This document shows positions 16,022-25,118 of a stretch of DNA of 28,372 nt, in pieces. The notes under the pieces are model-generated. The model made no database searches, was not told the origin of the DNA, and saw nothing but the letters and a program-made list of their open reading frames with translations. The first letter of the stretch is position 1; each line of letters starts with the position of its first letter. Position numbers and translations under genes: made by a program. This stretch comes from a virus. The stretch covers positions 1 through 28,372 of IMG/VR virus record IMGVR_UViG_3300048686_000419; one strand, 5' to 3'.

Positions 16022-16909
16022 ATGGACCCTTTGACTATGGGACTTTTGTATGGAGGGGGATCGTTACTCTCCGGTGTTGGCGGAATGTTGGGCTCGCAGA
16101 CGCAGGCTAATGCAGCGCGATCTGCCGGTCAGATGGGATGGCTCGGCTCGGTTCTAGCAGCAAATGCTGCGGAAACTGGTTATGGCCGTGCAAAAGAAGC
16201 ACTTTCTCCATATGCGATTGCCGGTTCTAAGTCCCTTGGCATCCTTACCGATGCTTTAACTGGCACAGGCGCGTTAAAAGCTGGTATCGGTGGTGGCGGC
16301 AACACTTTAATGTCCACCTTTGCTCCGACTCAGCAGCAGTTGGAAGGAACTCCGGGTTATCAGTGGGCTCGGGAACAGGCGCTTGGCGGTATGGCGAATA
16401 CTGGCGCAGCGCGTGGGATGGGGCTTTCCGGTAATGTCATTCAGGACATTGGAAAAACTGCCACGGGTCTAGCATCTCAGACTTTTCAGCAGCAGCTTCA
16501 AAATTACATGCTGCAAAATCAGCAAGCCTTTAACATGCTGTTTGATCCGGCAAAAATGGGCCTGGGCGCTGCTGGTAGTATTGCAAATGCCGCGACAGGA
16601 GCGGCTGGACAAATTGGTAGTGCAGCTATGGGTGCAGGCAATGCACTGGGTCAAAGCATTTATAATGCTGGCACATCGCTTGGTGCAGGAACAAATGCTC
16701 TCTTTGGCGCGGCGGGATCGGCAATGCAGGTGCCTTATTTGGCATCTCTTTATTCAAATCGTAATGCTCCCTCTCCTGCTGCCAGCAGCAGTTCCACATT
16801 TACACAAATGCTGCCTGACTTTTTGCGATATGGTTTCGGGAGTAGCGGTAATTTACCGTCAAATGTAGTAGGCGGCCTGGGTGATCGCCCAGTCCCGACT
16901 TACTACTAA
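16022..16909 (+). CDS. Ejection / DNA transfer protein, P22 gp7-like
   Basis: This 295-residue virion protein probably leaves the capsid before the DNA and helps it cross the envelope. The first ~40 residues form a Gly-rich hydrophobic segment (MGLLYGGGSLLSGVGGMLGS) followed by an Ala/Gln helix. The central region carries the family signature: TFAPTQQQLEGTPGYQWARE, then ARGMGLSGNV and FQQQLQNYMLQNQQAFNML. The C-terminal half is Ala/Gly-rich with amphipathic character, able to associate with membrane. It is the first of three adjacent ejection-type genes. AGGAG stands 6 bases before the start. Confidence 0.75.
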   Translation: MDPLTMGLLYGGGSLLSGVGGMLGSQTQANAARSAGQMGWLGSVLAANAAETGYGRAKEALSPYAIAGSKSLGILTDALTGTGALKAGIGGGGNTLMSTFAPTQQQLEGTPGYQWAREQALGGMANTGAARGMGLSGNVIQDIGKTATGLASQTFQQQLQNYMLQNQQAFNMLFDPAKMGLGAAGSIANAATGAAGQIGSAAMGAGNALGQSIYNAGTSLGAGTNALFGAAGSAMQVPYLASLYSNRNAPSPAASSSSTFTQMLPDFLRYGFGSSGNLPSNVVGGLGDRPVPTYY

Positions 16910-16927
16910 GAAGGTTTGGAGAATAAG

Positions 16928-18463
16928 ATGGCTGACGGAATTACTTACGCGGCTCCGGTCGCCGGACAAAACACGCAGAACCCGCTTCAAAATATGCAGC
17001 AGATGCAGGCTATGGGCCTTCGCGCTGCGGAGATGGAACGGACGCAACAGGCGACTGAACAGCAGGCGATGTCGTTTGCTGGCAAGCAGGCGCTTGGTGC
17101 GATCATGCAGAAGCATTTCAATCCTGAAAATGGCGAGTTCGATCACGTCGGGGCTTTTGGTGATTTAGCCTCCCACAAAGAACTTGCGCCAGTTTTAGCT
17201 GAATACATGCCCACATTGTTACAAATGCCGGGTGTGCAGGCTGACTCTTTGGATAAACAATTAAATCATCAACTGCATCTTACTGAAGCAAACTCCAGAT
17301 TAAGTGCAGATGCGTTTAATAAATTGCAGGTTGGCGGGGCAGACCCGTCCGCTATTGCAACTGATCTTGTCGCACAGCAAGCACGAATTGGATATATTGA
17401 CCGCAAGCAGTTGCCTGCATATACAGCGCAATTAGTTGATCTTGCAAAAAAGAATCCAAAAGCCTTTCAACAGCAATTATATTCTTCTGCGCAATTCGGA
17501 AAAGAAGCGCAAGAATCGCTGCAGCGCACTAAATCTGATCTTGGGTATCTGAGAGAAGAAGTTGATACATATGGGCAGGACCCAAATGATTTTGCAACTT
17601 ACGGTAAAAAAATAACGATGCCTCGTTTTATGGCTGGCACTGTATCTCCTATTTTGCAGAATGTGTTAGGAGAACAACAGATGCCAGCCCAACAGGATGC
17701 TACGCTCGGTGGGTCGGCTCCTCCTACCGGCGGTGTAGCTAGGCAGGGAGAGTCACCCTCGGCTCTCTCTGCCGGTCGTCTTGCTGAAGCTCCTACGAGT
17801 TTTACGCGCGAACAAGAAGCGCAAAAACCTGAAAGTGCTTGGGGGAAAATGCGAGAAAGCATCGGTGAGGAGGCTGATGGCGCTGCGGCATCACAGCAAG
17901 CCATTACAGAAACACGCTCGTTGATTAATGATCTACAAAATCTCGGTCAAACCGGCACAGGGCCAACTGCGAAAATACGAGCACAGGCTGTTAAGTTGTT
18001 AAATGAGACTCAAGGGCTGTTGGACAATTTGCCAGAAAAATCGCCTTTGAAAAAATTGGCAATTCCTTTCTTCGAATCTGCCAGTAAAGCTGTAGCGGGG
18101 TCGGATGATCCAAGCAAATGGGTTGGAGCGGCGGAAGCTCTAGAAAAACTTGGAGCTATTACCGCTATTGGCGGTTTGCGCCGAGCCGTTGGGTCTGGAA
18201 ATAAAGTCACTCAACAAGAAGTGATGAAATTTATTGATATTTTCCCTGGGCTCACATCTTCTCCGGGAGGTGTGAAACGAATGCTCGATTATATGGAAAA
18301 GGTGAATAAATCTGTGCTAGAACGTCAGAAATTTTTCAACTTTTTCGAACGAGAAAACAGGGGACACCGCACTAAAGGTTTTAATCCAAGTGTGTTTGAT
18401 GAAGAATGGAATGAAATTCTTCGCAAAAGCGGCGCAATAAAGTTTGAGCAGCAAGGAGAATAG
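16928..18463 (+). CDS. Internal ejection protein, P22 gp20-like position
   Basis: The product is 511 residues from ATG 16928, which is chosen because GGAG at 16918-16921 gives normal spacing; a TTG at 16916 would sit on that site. The protein is long, helical and Gln/Ala/Met-rich at its N-terminus (NPLQNMQQMQAMGLRAAEME), with a Pro/Ser/Gly-rich hinge around residues ~255-300 and a helical C-terminal domain. No transmembrane segment or catalytic motif is evident. The location between the gp7-like and the lysozyme-bearing gene matches the second ejection protein of P22-type phages. The assignment is by position and composition; sequence identity to P22 gp20 is not obvious. Confidence 0.65.
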   Translation: MADGITYAAPVAGQNTQNPLQNMQQMQAMGLRAAEMERTQQATEQQAMSFAGKQALGAIMQKHFNPENGEFDHVGAFGDLASHKELAPVLAEYMPTLLQMPGVQADSLDKQLNHQLHLTEANSRLSADAFNKLQVGGADPSAIATDLVAQQARIGYIDRKQLPAYTAQLVDLAKKNPKAFQQQLYSSAQFGKEAQESLQRTKSDLGYLREEVDTYGQDPNDFATYGKKITMPRFMAGTVSPILQNVLGEQQMPAQQDATLGGSAPPTGGVARQGESPSALSAGRLAEAPTSFTREQEAQKPESAWGKMRESIGEEADGAAASQQAITETRSLINDLQNLGQTGTGPTAKIRAQAVKLLNETQGLLDNLPEKSPLKKLAIPFFESASKAVAGSDDPSKWVGAAEALEKLGAITAIGGLRRAVGSGNKVTQQEVMKFIDIFPGLTSSPGGVKRMLDYMEKVNKSVLERQKFFNFFERENRGHRTKGFNPSVFDEEWNEILRKSGAIKFEQQGE

Positions 18464-18465
18464 TC

Positions 18466-20865
18466 ATGGTCGATCTTGAAAATACATGGCTAGAAATGTA
18501 TGGAAAAGGGGGTCAAAAAGCTGCTCCCCCGGCAAGTGGCGCACCTGCGGAGACGCCCGTTGCTCCGATGAGTGATACAGAACGCACTTGGCATGAAATG
18601 TATGGCAAGTCTGTTCCGGCGCAATCAGCAACTACTGCTCCGCCTCCTCCTACTTCCACACCTATGGAAGCAAGAGCGATTGAGGCGTCAAAGCAAGGCA
18701 AAAAACACTGGAATGTGAATGAAGCCTATAGGGGCAGCGAAGACCCGGCACGAGCGCAATACAATAGCTTAATTCAACTCGGCGCTTCACCCAAAGAAGC
18801 GTTGTTTTTGACCGGCGCCGCAGCTTCTGAAAGCAATTTTGATCCAACTGCCGTGCACGATCAAGGCACTGGTTACGGCCTTTACGGACATAGACTTGAT
18901 CGTTTAACTGCTATGCGAAAATTTGCTGGCACGGAATATCCGTCGCAAATACAGCAAAATGCTTTTGCCTTGCAGGAACTTCGTTCTCGTCCTGAATGGG
19001 ATATGATTAATAATGCGAAAAATGCAAGAGAACTTGCTATCGCTCAAATGCACTATGAACGTCCTCAAGGCTATACCCCGTCTGATCCGACAGGTGGATT
19101 AAATTTTGCTGGACGTTTAGGGACGCTTAATAAATTTTCGTCGTTTATGGGTGAAGGCGAAAAGATTGCTCCCGGTGAATTGGCTCCTGAGTGGGGGGCC
19201 ATGCAATCTGCTGCGAGTGGCGCGGCGTTTGGTTTTGGCCCGCAGATTCGAGCTGCTTATAAAGCGGGAGGTTTATCTGGACCTCAATATGAAGCCTATT
19301 TGCACGATCTTCAACGGCAAGAACAACTATATAAAGAGCAAAATCCGTTGTCTGGTTATGGCGCGGAAGCTGTTGGCACAATGGTTTCGCCCGGAATGTT
19401 ATTGCGTGGGGCAAAAGTTGTGGCTCCGTTTGCTGCTCCGTATCTTGCGCCAATTACATCAAGAATAACTGGATACTTGGCTCCAAAAGTTGCGCCAGTT
19501 ATTACTGCGGCGGAACCCTATTTGCAAACTGCTGGTGAATTGTTAGGACCCACTGGGGTTGCAGGAGTTGAAGGCGCTGGGCAGGCTGCGCTTCAAACTG
19601 GACTTGAAGCTGGTAGTCAGGCACTTGGCGGAACACTTGGGGATACTGAAACTCCTTTCGCAGAGCAGTTTAAAAGAAATGTTTTGACAGGAGGTGTGCT
19701 TGGTGCAGGCCTGAGTAAAGCATTGACACCTAAAGCTGGTGGGGTGTTTGCTCCTGAATGGGAAGGGAATGCACGCGCTCTCGGACAAGCGGCATTTGAT
19801 AAATATAAAATCCCCGTCAGTCCGGGCCAATTTGCGAAGGGTGAGGCTAAACAATTCTTTGAAAAAACTGCATCGCAAGGAAATCTTGACGCTCAAGCTA
19901 AACGCTATTCAGAAGAATTGGCGAAAAGCATTGGTGCAAAAGATTTAACGCCTGCAGGTTGGGATGCTGCAAAAAAAGCAGCGGGTAAAGAATATGATAC
20001 GTTTGCAGCTTCTGTTGGAACATTAGCGCCCACGCCAACAGCTGGACGGAAGTTCTATGACATTTACACTTCTGCGTATGGCATCCGCGATCCAAATATT
20101 CGAAACACTGTCATGGATATTCTTACAAAAATTGGAAATGATTTAAGAACTGGGCGCATGAACGGCACCATGTATCGGAATTATGTAAAGAGCGGAGAAA
20201 TTATCGACAACAAACTTTTAGGCCTGGATAATGCCACTAAAAAGCATTTTGGTGGAAAAATCCGAGATGCGCTCGATACTCTTGTGCGGGATAATTTTCC
20301 TGCTGAAGCTGATCAGCTAATCGCTTTGAACTCTCGTTATCGCGATATTAAAACTTTGGAAAAATTGACAACCACAAGTGGGATTGTTAATCCAAAAGCT
20401 GTGGCGAAAAAAGTTAAAAGCAAGGGGGCGTCCGCTAACTCTCCGTTGCAAGAACTTGGTCCAATCGGTGAGTTTTTGCCGAAAGTTAATGAAGCGGGTG
20501 AAGCCGTTATGAAAGCAAGGCCCGCTGAAACTGGCGTGATGGCGGCTCTTGGAAGATATGGCATGTATGGCGGCGGTGCTGCCTATCTTGCATCCGAGTT
20601 GCCCATAGTGAATGCGTTCCTTCAGGCGGGTGGCCCATTATTTGCACAAGCAGTGCCTTATGCTGCGGGCGGTGTAGCTGCCGCAGGGGCCACAATAGCT
20701 GGCAAACGGGCGTTGACTGAGTTAGCTTCTCAACCTGAATGGATGAAGCGCGCCATCTTTGAACAAAAAGTTGGAAAAACTATGAAAACTGGTGCGAGAA
20801 AAGCTGTGAGGCCGCTGCTTCATGCGGGAATTAGTTATAATCCTTTGACTGGAGTTCAAGAATGA
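18466..20865 (+). CDS. Internal virion protein with tail-lysozyme domain, P22 gp16-like position
   Basis: This 799-residue protein is likely ejected to breach peptidoglycan and form part of the DNA conduit. Residues 7-14 and 41-48 are copies of TW-x-EMYGK, separated by an Ala/Pro-rich spacer. Residues ~85-210 match the phage tail-lysozyme fold: AAASESNFDP with the probable catalytic E122, HDQGTGYGLYGHRLDRL, then QNAFALQELR and a closing AQMHYERPQGYTP. The middle (about 300-400) has Ala/Pro/Leu hydrophobic stretches. The end has GGAAYLASELPIVNAFLQAG and a Gly/Ala helix, both candidates for membrane contact, then a basic tail. The last codon overlaps the next start (ATGA). Confidence 0.83.
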   Translation: MVDLENTWLEMYGKGGQKAAPPASGAPAETPVAPMSDTERTWHEMYGKSVPAQSATTAPPPPTSTPMEARAIEASKQGKKHWNVNEAYRGSEDPARAQYNSLIQLGASPKEALFLTGAAASESNFDPTAVHDQGTGYGLYGHRLDRLTAMRKFAGTEYPSQIQQNAFALQELRSRPEWDMINNAKNARELAIAQMHYERPQGYTPSDPTGGLNFAGRLGTLNKFSSFMGEGEKIAPGELAPEWGAMQSAASGAAFGFGPQIRAAYKAGGLSGPQYEAYLHDLQRQEQLYKEQNPLSGYGAEAVGTMVSPGMLLRGAKVVAPFAAPYLAPITSRITGYLAPKVAPVITAAEPYLQTAGELLGPTGVAGVEGAGQAALQTGLEAGSQALGGTLGDTETPFAEQFKRNVLTGGVLGAGLSKALTPKAGGVFAPEWEGNARALGQAAFDKYKIPVSPGQFAKGEAKQFFEKTASQGNLDAQAKRYSEELAKSIGAKDLTPAGWDAAKKAAGKEYDTFAASVGTLAPTPTAGRKFYDIYTSAYGIRDPNIRNTVMDILTKIGNDLRTGRMNGTMYRNYVKSGEIIDNKLLGLDNATKKHFGGKIRDALDTLVRDNFPAEADQLIALNSRYRDIKTLEKLTTTSGIVNPKAVAKKVKSKGASANSPLQELGPIGEFLPKVNEAGEAVMKARPAETGVMAALGRYGMYGGGAAYLASELPIVNAFLQAGGPLFAQAVPYAAGGVAAAGATIAGKRALTELASQPEWMKRAIFEQKVGKTMKTGARKAVRPLLHAGISYNPLTGVQE
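18484..18609 (+). repeat. Duplicated TWxEMYGK motif
   Basis: Two copies of an eight-residue motif, TWLEMYGK and TWHEMYGK, stand 34 residues apart at the N-terminus of the lysozyme-bearing virion protein. Each is preceded by an acidic residue, and a flexible Ala/Pro linker lies between. They look like paired short binding peptides. Confidence 0.8.
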
Positions 20866-22223
20866 AAAAGGTAAGTGGAGCCCTTGCGGCCTTTTTGTAT
20901 AGCACATCTGCACTCTGGGGCGCGACCTTGCTGCCTAACGGGCAACAGCAATTCGTCGATGCGACGGGCAAGCCCTATGCTGCAGGCAAAGTATTTTTCT
21001 ACAGCAATTATCCAACCTGCACGGTTCTGAAAAATACTTATCAGAATGAAGCTGGGACGCAGCTTAACACGAACCCGATTATTCTGGATGCTGCGGGTCG
21101 TGCCACGATTTTTGGTTCGGGCGCGTATTGCCAGGTTTTGAAAGACGCGAACAATAACACAATCTGGACGAAATATACGTCTGATACGTCGTCTGCGAGT
21201 AATTTGGGATGGGGCGGGACGAGTGGCGGAACGGCTAACGCCCAGACCGTGACGGTTTCGGCCTTTTCGAATGTGAATGGACAGACCTTTTACTTCAAAG
21301 CTGGCGCTACAAACACGTCTGCCTTAACACTTACGGTCAACGGTGGTTCTGCGATTAGCGTGGTGCGTGACACGCCGACCGGGACGGTTGCGCTGACGGG
21401 CGGTGAGGTGGTGTCGGGCAACATCATCGGCGTGACCTATGACAGTGGCACAGGTGTTTTCCATCTTGTCACGAACAATTCACGACTGTTTGGTTATGCG
21501 AATGCGGTGCCTGCTGCCATCACCATGGACCTGAACGCTTCAAGTTCGCACGTCGTGAACGTCACAGGGTCTGGCGTCAGCATTTCAAGTTTCGGCGCAG
21601 GCGGTGCGTCTGCTGCTGCGAACACGATTTTCTTTCTGCAGTTTAACGGCACGAACACTGTCGTAGCTGGGGCGAATATCACCACGCCGTCTGGTGGTAA
21701 TATTGTTGTGTCGAGTGGCGCGTCTTTGACTGTGTTGTATCAAGGCGCAAACTCTTGGCGAGTGCTGCAAGTCACTGGCGGTTCGAGCAGTGCGATTGGG
21801 CAAATTGCCGCATTTGCGACAAGCACTTGTCCGACTGGCTGGCTAAAAGCAAACGGAGCCACTCCTGCGCAAGCGACTTATCCAGGTTTGTATGCGGCTA
21901 TCGGCACGACATGGGGTCCGGCGGCTGCGGGCAACTTCACGCTTCCTGATTTCCGTGGAATGTTTTTGCGCGGGATTACGGACGGACGTGCGACTGATCC
22001 GAATGGCGGGGCGTTGACTGCGCAGGCCCTTGCTGCTTTTGTGGACGATCAGTTTGAAAGCCACACACACACTTATACCGCAGGAGGGTCTTCGACAATT
22101 GCCCTTTCGGCAGGCGGTGTTCCAGTCAATCAGTCGGCACCTTCTAGCACAAATACTGGCGCAACTGGCGGAACGGAAACAAACCCGAAGAACGAAGGGG
22201 TGCTTTACTGTATTCAGTATTAA
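20862..22223 (+). CDS. Tail fibre with collar domain and signal-peptide-like N-terminus
   Basis: The product has 453 residues. Residues 1-21 look like a Sec signal peptide: MKK, a hydrophobic core (ALAAFLYSTSALW), and a possible cleavage near WGA-T. Residues ~22-105 form a known fibre N-domain type (LPNGQQQFVDATGKPYAAGKV...NTNPIILDAAGRATIFG). The middle is Gly/Thr/Val-rich beta structure. Residues ~315-370 are a phage tail collar domain (GWLKANGATPAQATYPGLYA...GNFTLPDFRGMFLRG), and the tail holds the usual HTHTY stretch and NPKNEGVLYCIQY ending. It begins inside the previous stop (ATGA) and is the last late gene, followed by a terminator hairpin. Confidence 0.85.
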   Translation: MKKVSGALAAFLYSTSALWGATLLPNGQQQFVDATGKPYAAGKVFFYSNYPTCTVLKNTYQNEAGTQLNTNPIILDAAGRATIFGSGAYCQVLKDANNNTIWTKYTSDTSSASNLGWGGTSGGTANAQTVTVSAFSNVNGQTFYFKAGATNTSALTLTVNGGSAISVVRDTPTGTVALTGGEVVSGNIIGVTYDSGTGVFHLVTNNSRLFGYANAVPAAITMDLNASSSHVVNVTGSGVSISSFGAGGASAAANTIFFLQFNGTNTVVAGANITTPSGGNIVVSSGASLTVLYQGANSWRVLQVTGGSSSAIGQIAAFATSTCPTGWLKANGATPAQATYPGLYAAIGTTWGPAAAGNFTLPDFRGMFLRGITDGRATDPNGGALTAQALAAFVDDQFESHTHTYTAGGSSTIALSAGGVPVNQSAPSSTNTGATGGTETNPKNEGVLYCIQY

Positions 22224-22242
22224 GCCCACTTGATAGCTAGTG

Positions 22243-22265
22243 CGGGGTGGGATTAACCTGCCCCG
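22243..22265 (+). terminator. Stem-loop terminator at the convergent late/early junction
   Basis: CGGGGTGGG pairs with CCTGCCCCG around an ATTAA loop (9 bp, two G-U pairs), 20 bases after the fibre stop. The G-U pairs exist only in the plus-strand transcript, so it should work mainly for the late genes. It overlaps the stop codon and last codons of the opposing ATPase gene. A short TGCATTTCC follows. It separates the two opposed transcription units. Confidence 0.65.
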
Positions 22266-23443
22266 TGCATTTCCCTAGCCAGCGGAACGTAAGTTTCTGT
22301 CCCCGCTTGACGCTGAATAATCCCCGCCTTTTCCATTAAATTCATAATACGCTCCGCTTTTTCGGCGGGAGTGCGCTGTGATAAAAACCGTAAGATTGTT
22401 GCCGCAGCAATCGGGGCGCGGTGCTTCACATAAATGCTGAATAAATACTGAAATGTTTCTTCGATCACTTGATCGTCGGAGCGCATAATCATGTCGCGGA
22501 AGATTTGCGGCATCAATTCTTCAATCTCAAGCAACCAGCCTCTCGCCCGTTCGACATCTTGCATTCGTATGGCGAGTTCTTCGCCGCGAGCCATGGCGGA
22601 AGTCATCGCGAGTTTGACGGCAAAGATTGTTCCTCGACGTGGAATGTAGTTGGCGAGTTTGGGATGATCGGGAACTGGTCCCCATTTATCTTTGCGCCAG
22701 CGCTCCATGTCCGCGATAGCTTTCGCGTCCCATTTCATTTCGCCGTAATAGTCTGCGCAGGCATCTAACTTTTGAACAAGTTTTTTCTGCTCCGCGTCCA
22801 TGTTTTTGTATTCGCCAAACAGCGGGACATCGGGCATGGACGAGGAATAGACCATTAAAAGGCGAGAGGTCCAGCCCATTGTCCATGCGGCCTCGGGAAG
22901 CAACGTCGCCAAGAAACCGGGCTGTGATCCGACGAGCAGCGTGGTCATGGGATTGTGAATTTCAATCGGGTCTTTCAAACTGTGGCGACGTTCCTCACGG
23001 TATGTTGCTTTGTGGTCGAACAACTCGTTAATGATGGATAGGAAGTTTAGATCGTGAGCGTTAATAAAAACACCTAGCTCTGCTGCGAAGACAAATAGGT
23101 GGTTGTAATCGAGGACTCCAGAGTTGTTGGGTTTCAACACACTCCGTGCCGACCGACCCAGCGCGTCAATGTATGAGGCGGCTGTCACGCTGTTGGGTGC
23201 GATGTGAAATTTCTTCGTGGCCTTCAAAAGCGCTTCGGCAGGATTGATCGCTTGCGATTTGCCGATGCCCGGAGGAGCCACGAGCATTGTGTAGAGGTTC
23301 GCATATTGCGGACCTGCTTTTGTCATGCACCAAACACGTTTTTCTAACGCGCCAGAAAGCGTGGTGATCGCCGCCCATTTACGGAAAATTTCTGGTGACG
23401 GGCGCTCGTCAGTGAACGCCACAAAAGAATCAACAAAGTCCAC
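22253..23443 (-). CDS. P-loop ATPase, probable replicative helicase or primase-helicase (DUF3987-like)
   Basis: The product has 396 residues. The start is GTG 23443, supported by AGGGAG 7 bases before. The N-terminus (SPEIFRKWAAITTLSGALEKRVW) precedes a Walker A, A56-PPGIGK-S63. An FVFAAELGVF stretch with E122 may be Walker B. GWTSRLLMVY later offers an arginine-finger-like Arg. The C-terminus (about 330-390) looks like a winged helix (AAATILRFLSQRT...ERIMNLMEKAGII). This layout resembles phage and prophage DUF3987-type ATPases acting in replication. No primase zinc motif is seen. It follows the polymerase by 35 bases on the same strand. Confidence 0.7.
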   Translation of the reverse strand: MDFVDSFVAFTDERPSPEIFRKWAAITTLSGALEKRVWCMTKAGPQYANLYTMLVAPPGIGKSQAINPAEALLKATKKFHIAPNSVTAASYIDALGRSARSVLKPNNSGVLDYNHLFVFAAELGVFINAHDLNFLSIINELFDHKATYREERRHSLKDPIEIHNPMTTLLVGSQPGFLATLLPEAAWTMGWTSRLLMVYSSSMPDVPLFGEYKNMDAEQKKLVQKLDACADYYGEMKWDAKAIADMERWRKDKWGPVPDHPKLANYIPRRGTIFAVKLAMTSAMARGEELAIRMQDVERARGWLLEIEELMPQIFRDMIMRSDDQVIEETFQYLFSIYVKHRAPIAAATILRFLSQRTPAEKAERIMNLMEKAGIIQRQAGTETYVPLAREMHGAG

Positions 23444-23478
23444 CCCAGGCTCCCTGCATTTCTAAAAGCAAATTGCTA

Positions 23479-24960
23479 TTAAAGTTTTTGTGAGAGCAGA
23501 GGTGTTCTTCTGCGCTCGTCCTTTTTGTTTTTCCACTTAGCCAAACCATCGGGATTGGAGTCTGGGTCGAAGTTGCCCCAGTTCCATCCGACTTTCGCTT
23601 CGCCGGGGACGACTAACTGATGACCGTCTTTTTCAAATGCGAGATCAAAATGGGAAAGAGCCTCGGAGATGATGTCAACTTCGTTAAGGTGTTCGGGGTA
23701 TTGAAAGTAAAGAGCGTCGTGAACTTGGGCGATGAGTTGCACCTGCGGCATGTGTTTCCAAACTCTCCACAAAACCAGGTTCAGCCTCTCCGCCGTCGCG
23801 CTCTGTGGTGAAAACGCAATCGCCTCACGGAGCGTCGAGTCATCGTTCGCTCGTCCGAAGAACGTGCGCTCTCGTCCGAAAGGTGTGATGATGCGGTTTG
23901 AGGTTTGGAGTTGTTGGGCGACCCATCTATGCCATTTTGGTATTCCTGAGAAACGCTCAAAATATCGGGCCTGGAATTGTTCTGCGACGACAACGGGGAG
24001 TTTGGCATGTCGGGCCATGGTCGGAGGTAATCCGCGATAATTGCTTCCGTGCCCGAGTTTCTTCGCCATGTCGCGGTAGGTGAGGTGACGGTAGAAGGGA
24101 GTGTCTGCGATTTTACGATCGGCCTTTGGATCGTCTGTCCATCCCAATTCGGGCCAAGCAGTCCTTGCCACAAGAGTGTGAAGGTCGCCACTATAGCAGG
24201 CGTCCAGATAAGACCAATCACCGCAGATGGTGCCTGAAAGCCATCCCACTTCTCTACTTTCTGCTTGTTCCAAATCAATCCCGCAGAGTTTGTAACCGGG
24301 GTCGGCGACAAACATTTTTCGCAGAGACGAAGTAATGTTCTGTAAATTCGTGCCGGTGCCGAAAGCGTTTGTGCTGGATGAAAAGCGTCCTGTTTCTGTT
24401 CCTGCGACATTGTAAGAAGTCCTCATGCGACCGTCGCTGTCCACTTCCGTGTTGAGCACGGAAAGTTGTTTCACAGCGTCTCGTATAGCCAGTATGGTTG
24501 CCACCATTGGACGGGCGTGAAAGTAGTTGTCGAGTTTTTCAAGAGCCTCTCGGTCCATGGACAATTTGCGCTCCCCCTTCTTCGAAGTCCAGATTTCGGG
24601 GATACGCATGTGTTGAAAGAAAAATTCTTGCAGCATCTTAGGGGAATTGGCTTTGAGGGGCTTGTCCCAGACGGCATAAGCAAAACGATTGAGAAGAGCA
24701 GTAAGGCGCTGGATTTCGACAGTAAGCGTGTCAATGCCTTTTTGCCTTTCGTAGCTGTCAATGCGGAAGCCCCGCTGCATCATGTCCATAACAGGGGCCT
24801 GGAGCGCGCGGGTGAAATTGTAAATTTTAGGGGCGGGGCCGATTGCACGAATAGCGTCGAGCACTTCGTGTGTGATGCAGCAATCCAGACCGTTGTAAAG
24901 CTGTTCGTTTTCTGCGAGCACAATGCCTTCTTGCAGTGTGGAGGTGTCGATGATGGGCAT
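23479..24960 (-). CDS. Family A DNA polymerase (polymerase domain plus tail end of exonuclease domain)
   Basis: The product has 493 residues from ATG 24960, whose first base overlaps the upstream stop (TAATG). It copies phage DNA. Motif A is GIDLEQAESREVGW with catalytic D229. Motif B is R296-x3-K300-x7-Y308, in correct spacing, with His304 where Klenow has F762 and T7 has Y526. Motif C is QVHDA, with D415 but Ala in place of the usual Glu. The N-terminus holds Y22-NGL-D26, the Exo III motif of a 3'-5' exonuclease whose Exo I and Exo II lie in the separate upstream gene at 25733-26788. The protein is therefore the second half of a split exo-polymerase. A start at 24996 lacks a good ribosome site. 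Confidence 0.92.
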   Translation of the reverse strand: MPIIDTSTLQEGIVLAENEQLYNGLDCCITHEVLDAIRAIGPAPKIYNFTRALQAPVMDMMQRGFRIDSYERQKGIDTLTVEIQRLTALLNRFAYAVWDKPLKANSPKMLQEFFFQHMRIPEIWTSKKGERKLSMDREALEKLDNYFHARPMVATILAIRDAVKQLSVLNTEVDSDGRMRTSYNVAGTETGRFSSSTNAFGTGTNLQNITSSLRKMFVADPGYKLCGIDLEQAESREVGWLSGTICGDWSYLDACYSGDLHTLVARTAWPELGWTDDPKADRKIADTPFYRHLTYRDMAKKLGHGSNYRGLPPTMARHAKLPVVVAEQFQARYFERFSGIPKWHRWVAQQLQTSNRIITPFGRERTFFGRANDDSTLREAIAFSPQSATAERLNLVLWRVWKHMPQVQLIAQVHDALYFQYPEHLNEVDIISEALSHFDLAFEKDGHQLVVPGEAKVGWNWGNFDPDSNPDGLAKWKNKKDERRRTPLLSQKL

Positions 24961-25118
24961 TAAAGCACCATTCCGCAAGCAACAAACAGCACCCAAACGG
25001 CTAACGCTTTTTCAGAACCAGTCACGATGTAATATGTGAAAGGCACGAATGAGAGGATGAGCGGTGAAAGCATTAGAGCAAACCTTTCATATGCAGATGG
25101 TTGAATATCCTGCGCCAT
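24960..25118 (-). CDS. 52-residue small membrane protein
   Basis: The ATG at 25118 has AAGGAG six bases upstream. The product starts MAQDIQPSAYERFALM and has two hydrophobic stretches, LSPLILSFVPFTYYIVTG and ALAVWVLFVACGMVL, so it is an inner-membrane protein. The last base of its stop is the first base of the polymerase start, so the polymerase is probably translated by coupling to it. Its first 46 bases overlap the end of the 73-residue gene in another frame. No family is recognised. A longer reading from 25217 would run through the ribosome site and is unlikely. Confidence 0.65.
   Translation of the reverse strand: MAQDIQPSAYERFALMLSPLILSFVPFTYYIVTGSEKALAVWVLFVACGMVL

Noticed and set aside
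16916-16927. TTG start extending the second ejection protein by four residues
   Set aside because: It would lie on the GGAG ribosome site that serves ATG 16928 at normal spacing.
24961-24996. Polymerase start 12 codons upstream
   Set aside because: It would overlap the membrane-protein gene more deeply without a ribosome site; the TAATG junction at 24960 is a typical coupled start.
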